A DNA stretch of 12,228 nt from Actinomycetota bacterium (GTDB lineage Bacteria; Actinomycetota; Thermoleophilia; Solirubrobacterales; 70-9): assembly GCA_005884305.1 (NCBI GenBank), contig VAYL01000163.1, forward strand, positions 1 to 12,228, read 5' to 3'. The position numbers were made by a program, and so were the translations under genes. The notes below the pieces were generated by a model. The model had not been told where the DNA came from. It saw only the letters and a list, made by a program, of their open reading frames with translations, and made no database searches. This document shows positions 11,964 to 12,228 of this stretch, piece by piece; positions within the stretch are counted from its first letter, which is position 1; every line of letters starts with the position of its first letter.

Positions 11964-12228
11964 ATGCCACAATTGCCCGGCGTGATCGGGAGGCGGGACA
12001 CCAGCAACGGCAACGGCACCAGCCAGTTTCGCCGGCTGACGCCCCCTCACCAACTCACATTGGTGGCCCTCGCGGGCTTGGTCTTCGCGCTCGCGCTCGT
12101 TGCGCCGTCGCTGGCCTTCGGTCAAGACGTGACCACGACGACGACCACCACGACCGTGCCGCCGGCCGGCGAGGTTCCGGCACCGGCTCCCGGCACTGGC
12201 GCCAAGCCCGGCGCCGGTAAGGCGCCTC
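11964..12228 (+). CDS. Secreted Thr/Pro-rich protein (partial, N-terminus), with repeat-encoded extension
   Basis: The frame is open from ATG 11964 to the right edge (88 codons). The core signal is a signal peptide, LVALAGLVFALALVAPSLAFG, with likely cleavage near 'LAFGQD', then eight threonines and a Pro/Ala/Gly-rich stretch typical of wall-spanning linkers. The start is uncertain: ATG 11964, GTG 11982, or TTG 12060/GTG 12063. An early start would put a product of repeat copy 5 (TSNGNGTSQFRRLTPPHQ) before the signal helix, with basic residues that suit an n-region. The late start would place the gene directly after the repeat, as with the genes at 283 and 2164. No start has a good Shine-Dalgarno. 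The function lies beyond the edge. Confidence 0.6.
   Translation, partial: MPQLPGVIGRRDTSNGNGTSQFRRLTPPHQLTLVALAGLVFALALVAPSLAFGQDVTTTTTTTTVPPAGEVPAPAPGTGAKPGAGKAP
11999..12053 (+). repeat. Dispersed palindromic repeat, copy 5 (diverged hairpin)
   Basis: CACCAGC, AACGGC twice, CACCAGCCAGTTTC, then GCCGGC-TGAC-GCCCCC in place of the hairpin, and TCACCAAC. The flanks are as well conserved as in the other copies, but two stem positions no longer pair. It is open in frame with the secreted protein that follows, so selection on coding could explain the decay of the stem. Confidence 0.8.

Noticed and set aside
12120..12165. ACC/ACG run as a microsatellite or phase-variable tract
   Set aside because: It encodes a normal Thr-rich linker with mixed codons; not a uniform repeat likely to slip.

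Overview
The window is GC-rich DNA whose genes look like those of a high-GC actinobacterium. Supporting signs are frequent GTG starts, an MptB-like mannosyltransferase, a class A penicillin-binding protein with a Gly/Ser/Pro tail, and start-stop overlaps of 1-4 nt. Thermoleophilia (Solirubrobacterales/Gaiellales) is my best guess. That is inference from style and gene content, because there is no rRNA or other marker here.

Layout. (1) 1-139, minus: the start of a response regulator that runs off the left edge. (2) 140-282: two tandem copies of a small palindromic repeat. (3) 283-2091, plus: a membrane protein with an M28-peptidase-like exterior domain in which every expected zinc ligand has been replaced, followed by a C-terminal multi-pass membrane region. 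(4) 2098-2361, plus: a tiny FlgM-like ORF enclosed by repeat copies 3 and 4. (5) 2367-3380, minus: thiL, thiamine-monophosphate kinase. (6) 3382-3546: a 165-nt imperfect inverted repeat that looks like a miniature mobile element. (7) 3564-3965, plus: a small four-helix membrane protein of unknown role, whose tail overlaps the next gene. (8) 3943-8190, minus: an envelope cluster transcribed as MscS-type channel, class A penicillin-binding protein, GT-C mannosyltransferase. The last two overlap by 2 nt, apparently with a CTG start. (9) 8191-8322: a divergent intergenic region with a 10-bp dyad. (10) 8323-11937, plus: four overlapping genes encoding a HAD hydrolase, an RDD-CPBP fusion, an ABC ATPase and an ABC-2 permease. 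(11) 11964 to the right edge: the start of a secreted Thr/Pro-rich protein whose possible N-terminal extension is encoded by repeat copy 5.

The most unusual signal is the repeat family. Five copies of about 45-55 nt all lie in the same orientation. Four carry an intact GC hairpin: the stem varies but still pairs, and three of the loops are TAAA. Three copies end just before a start codon, one supplies the C-terminal codons and stop of a small gene, and one is open in frame with the start of a secreted protein. The second candidate system is the four-gene overlapping operon, which joins an intramembrane-protease-like fusion protein to an ABC-2 exporter.

I see no tRNA, rRNA, CRISPR array, transposase or classic U-tract terminator. 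No gene-free stretch exceeds about 185 nt.
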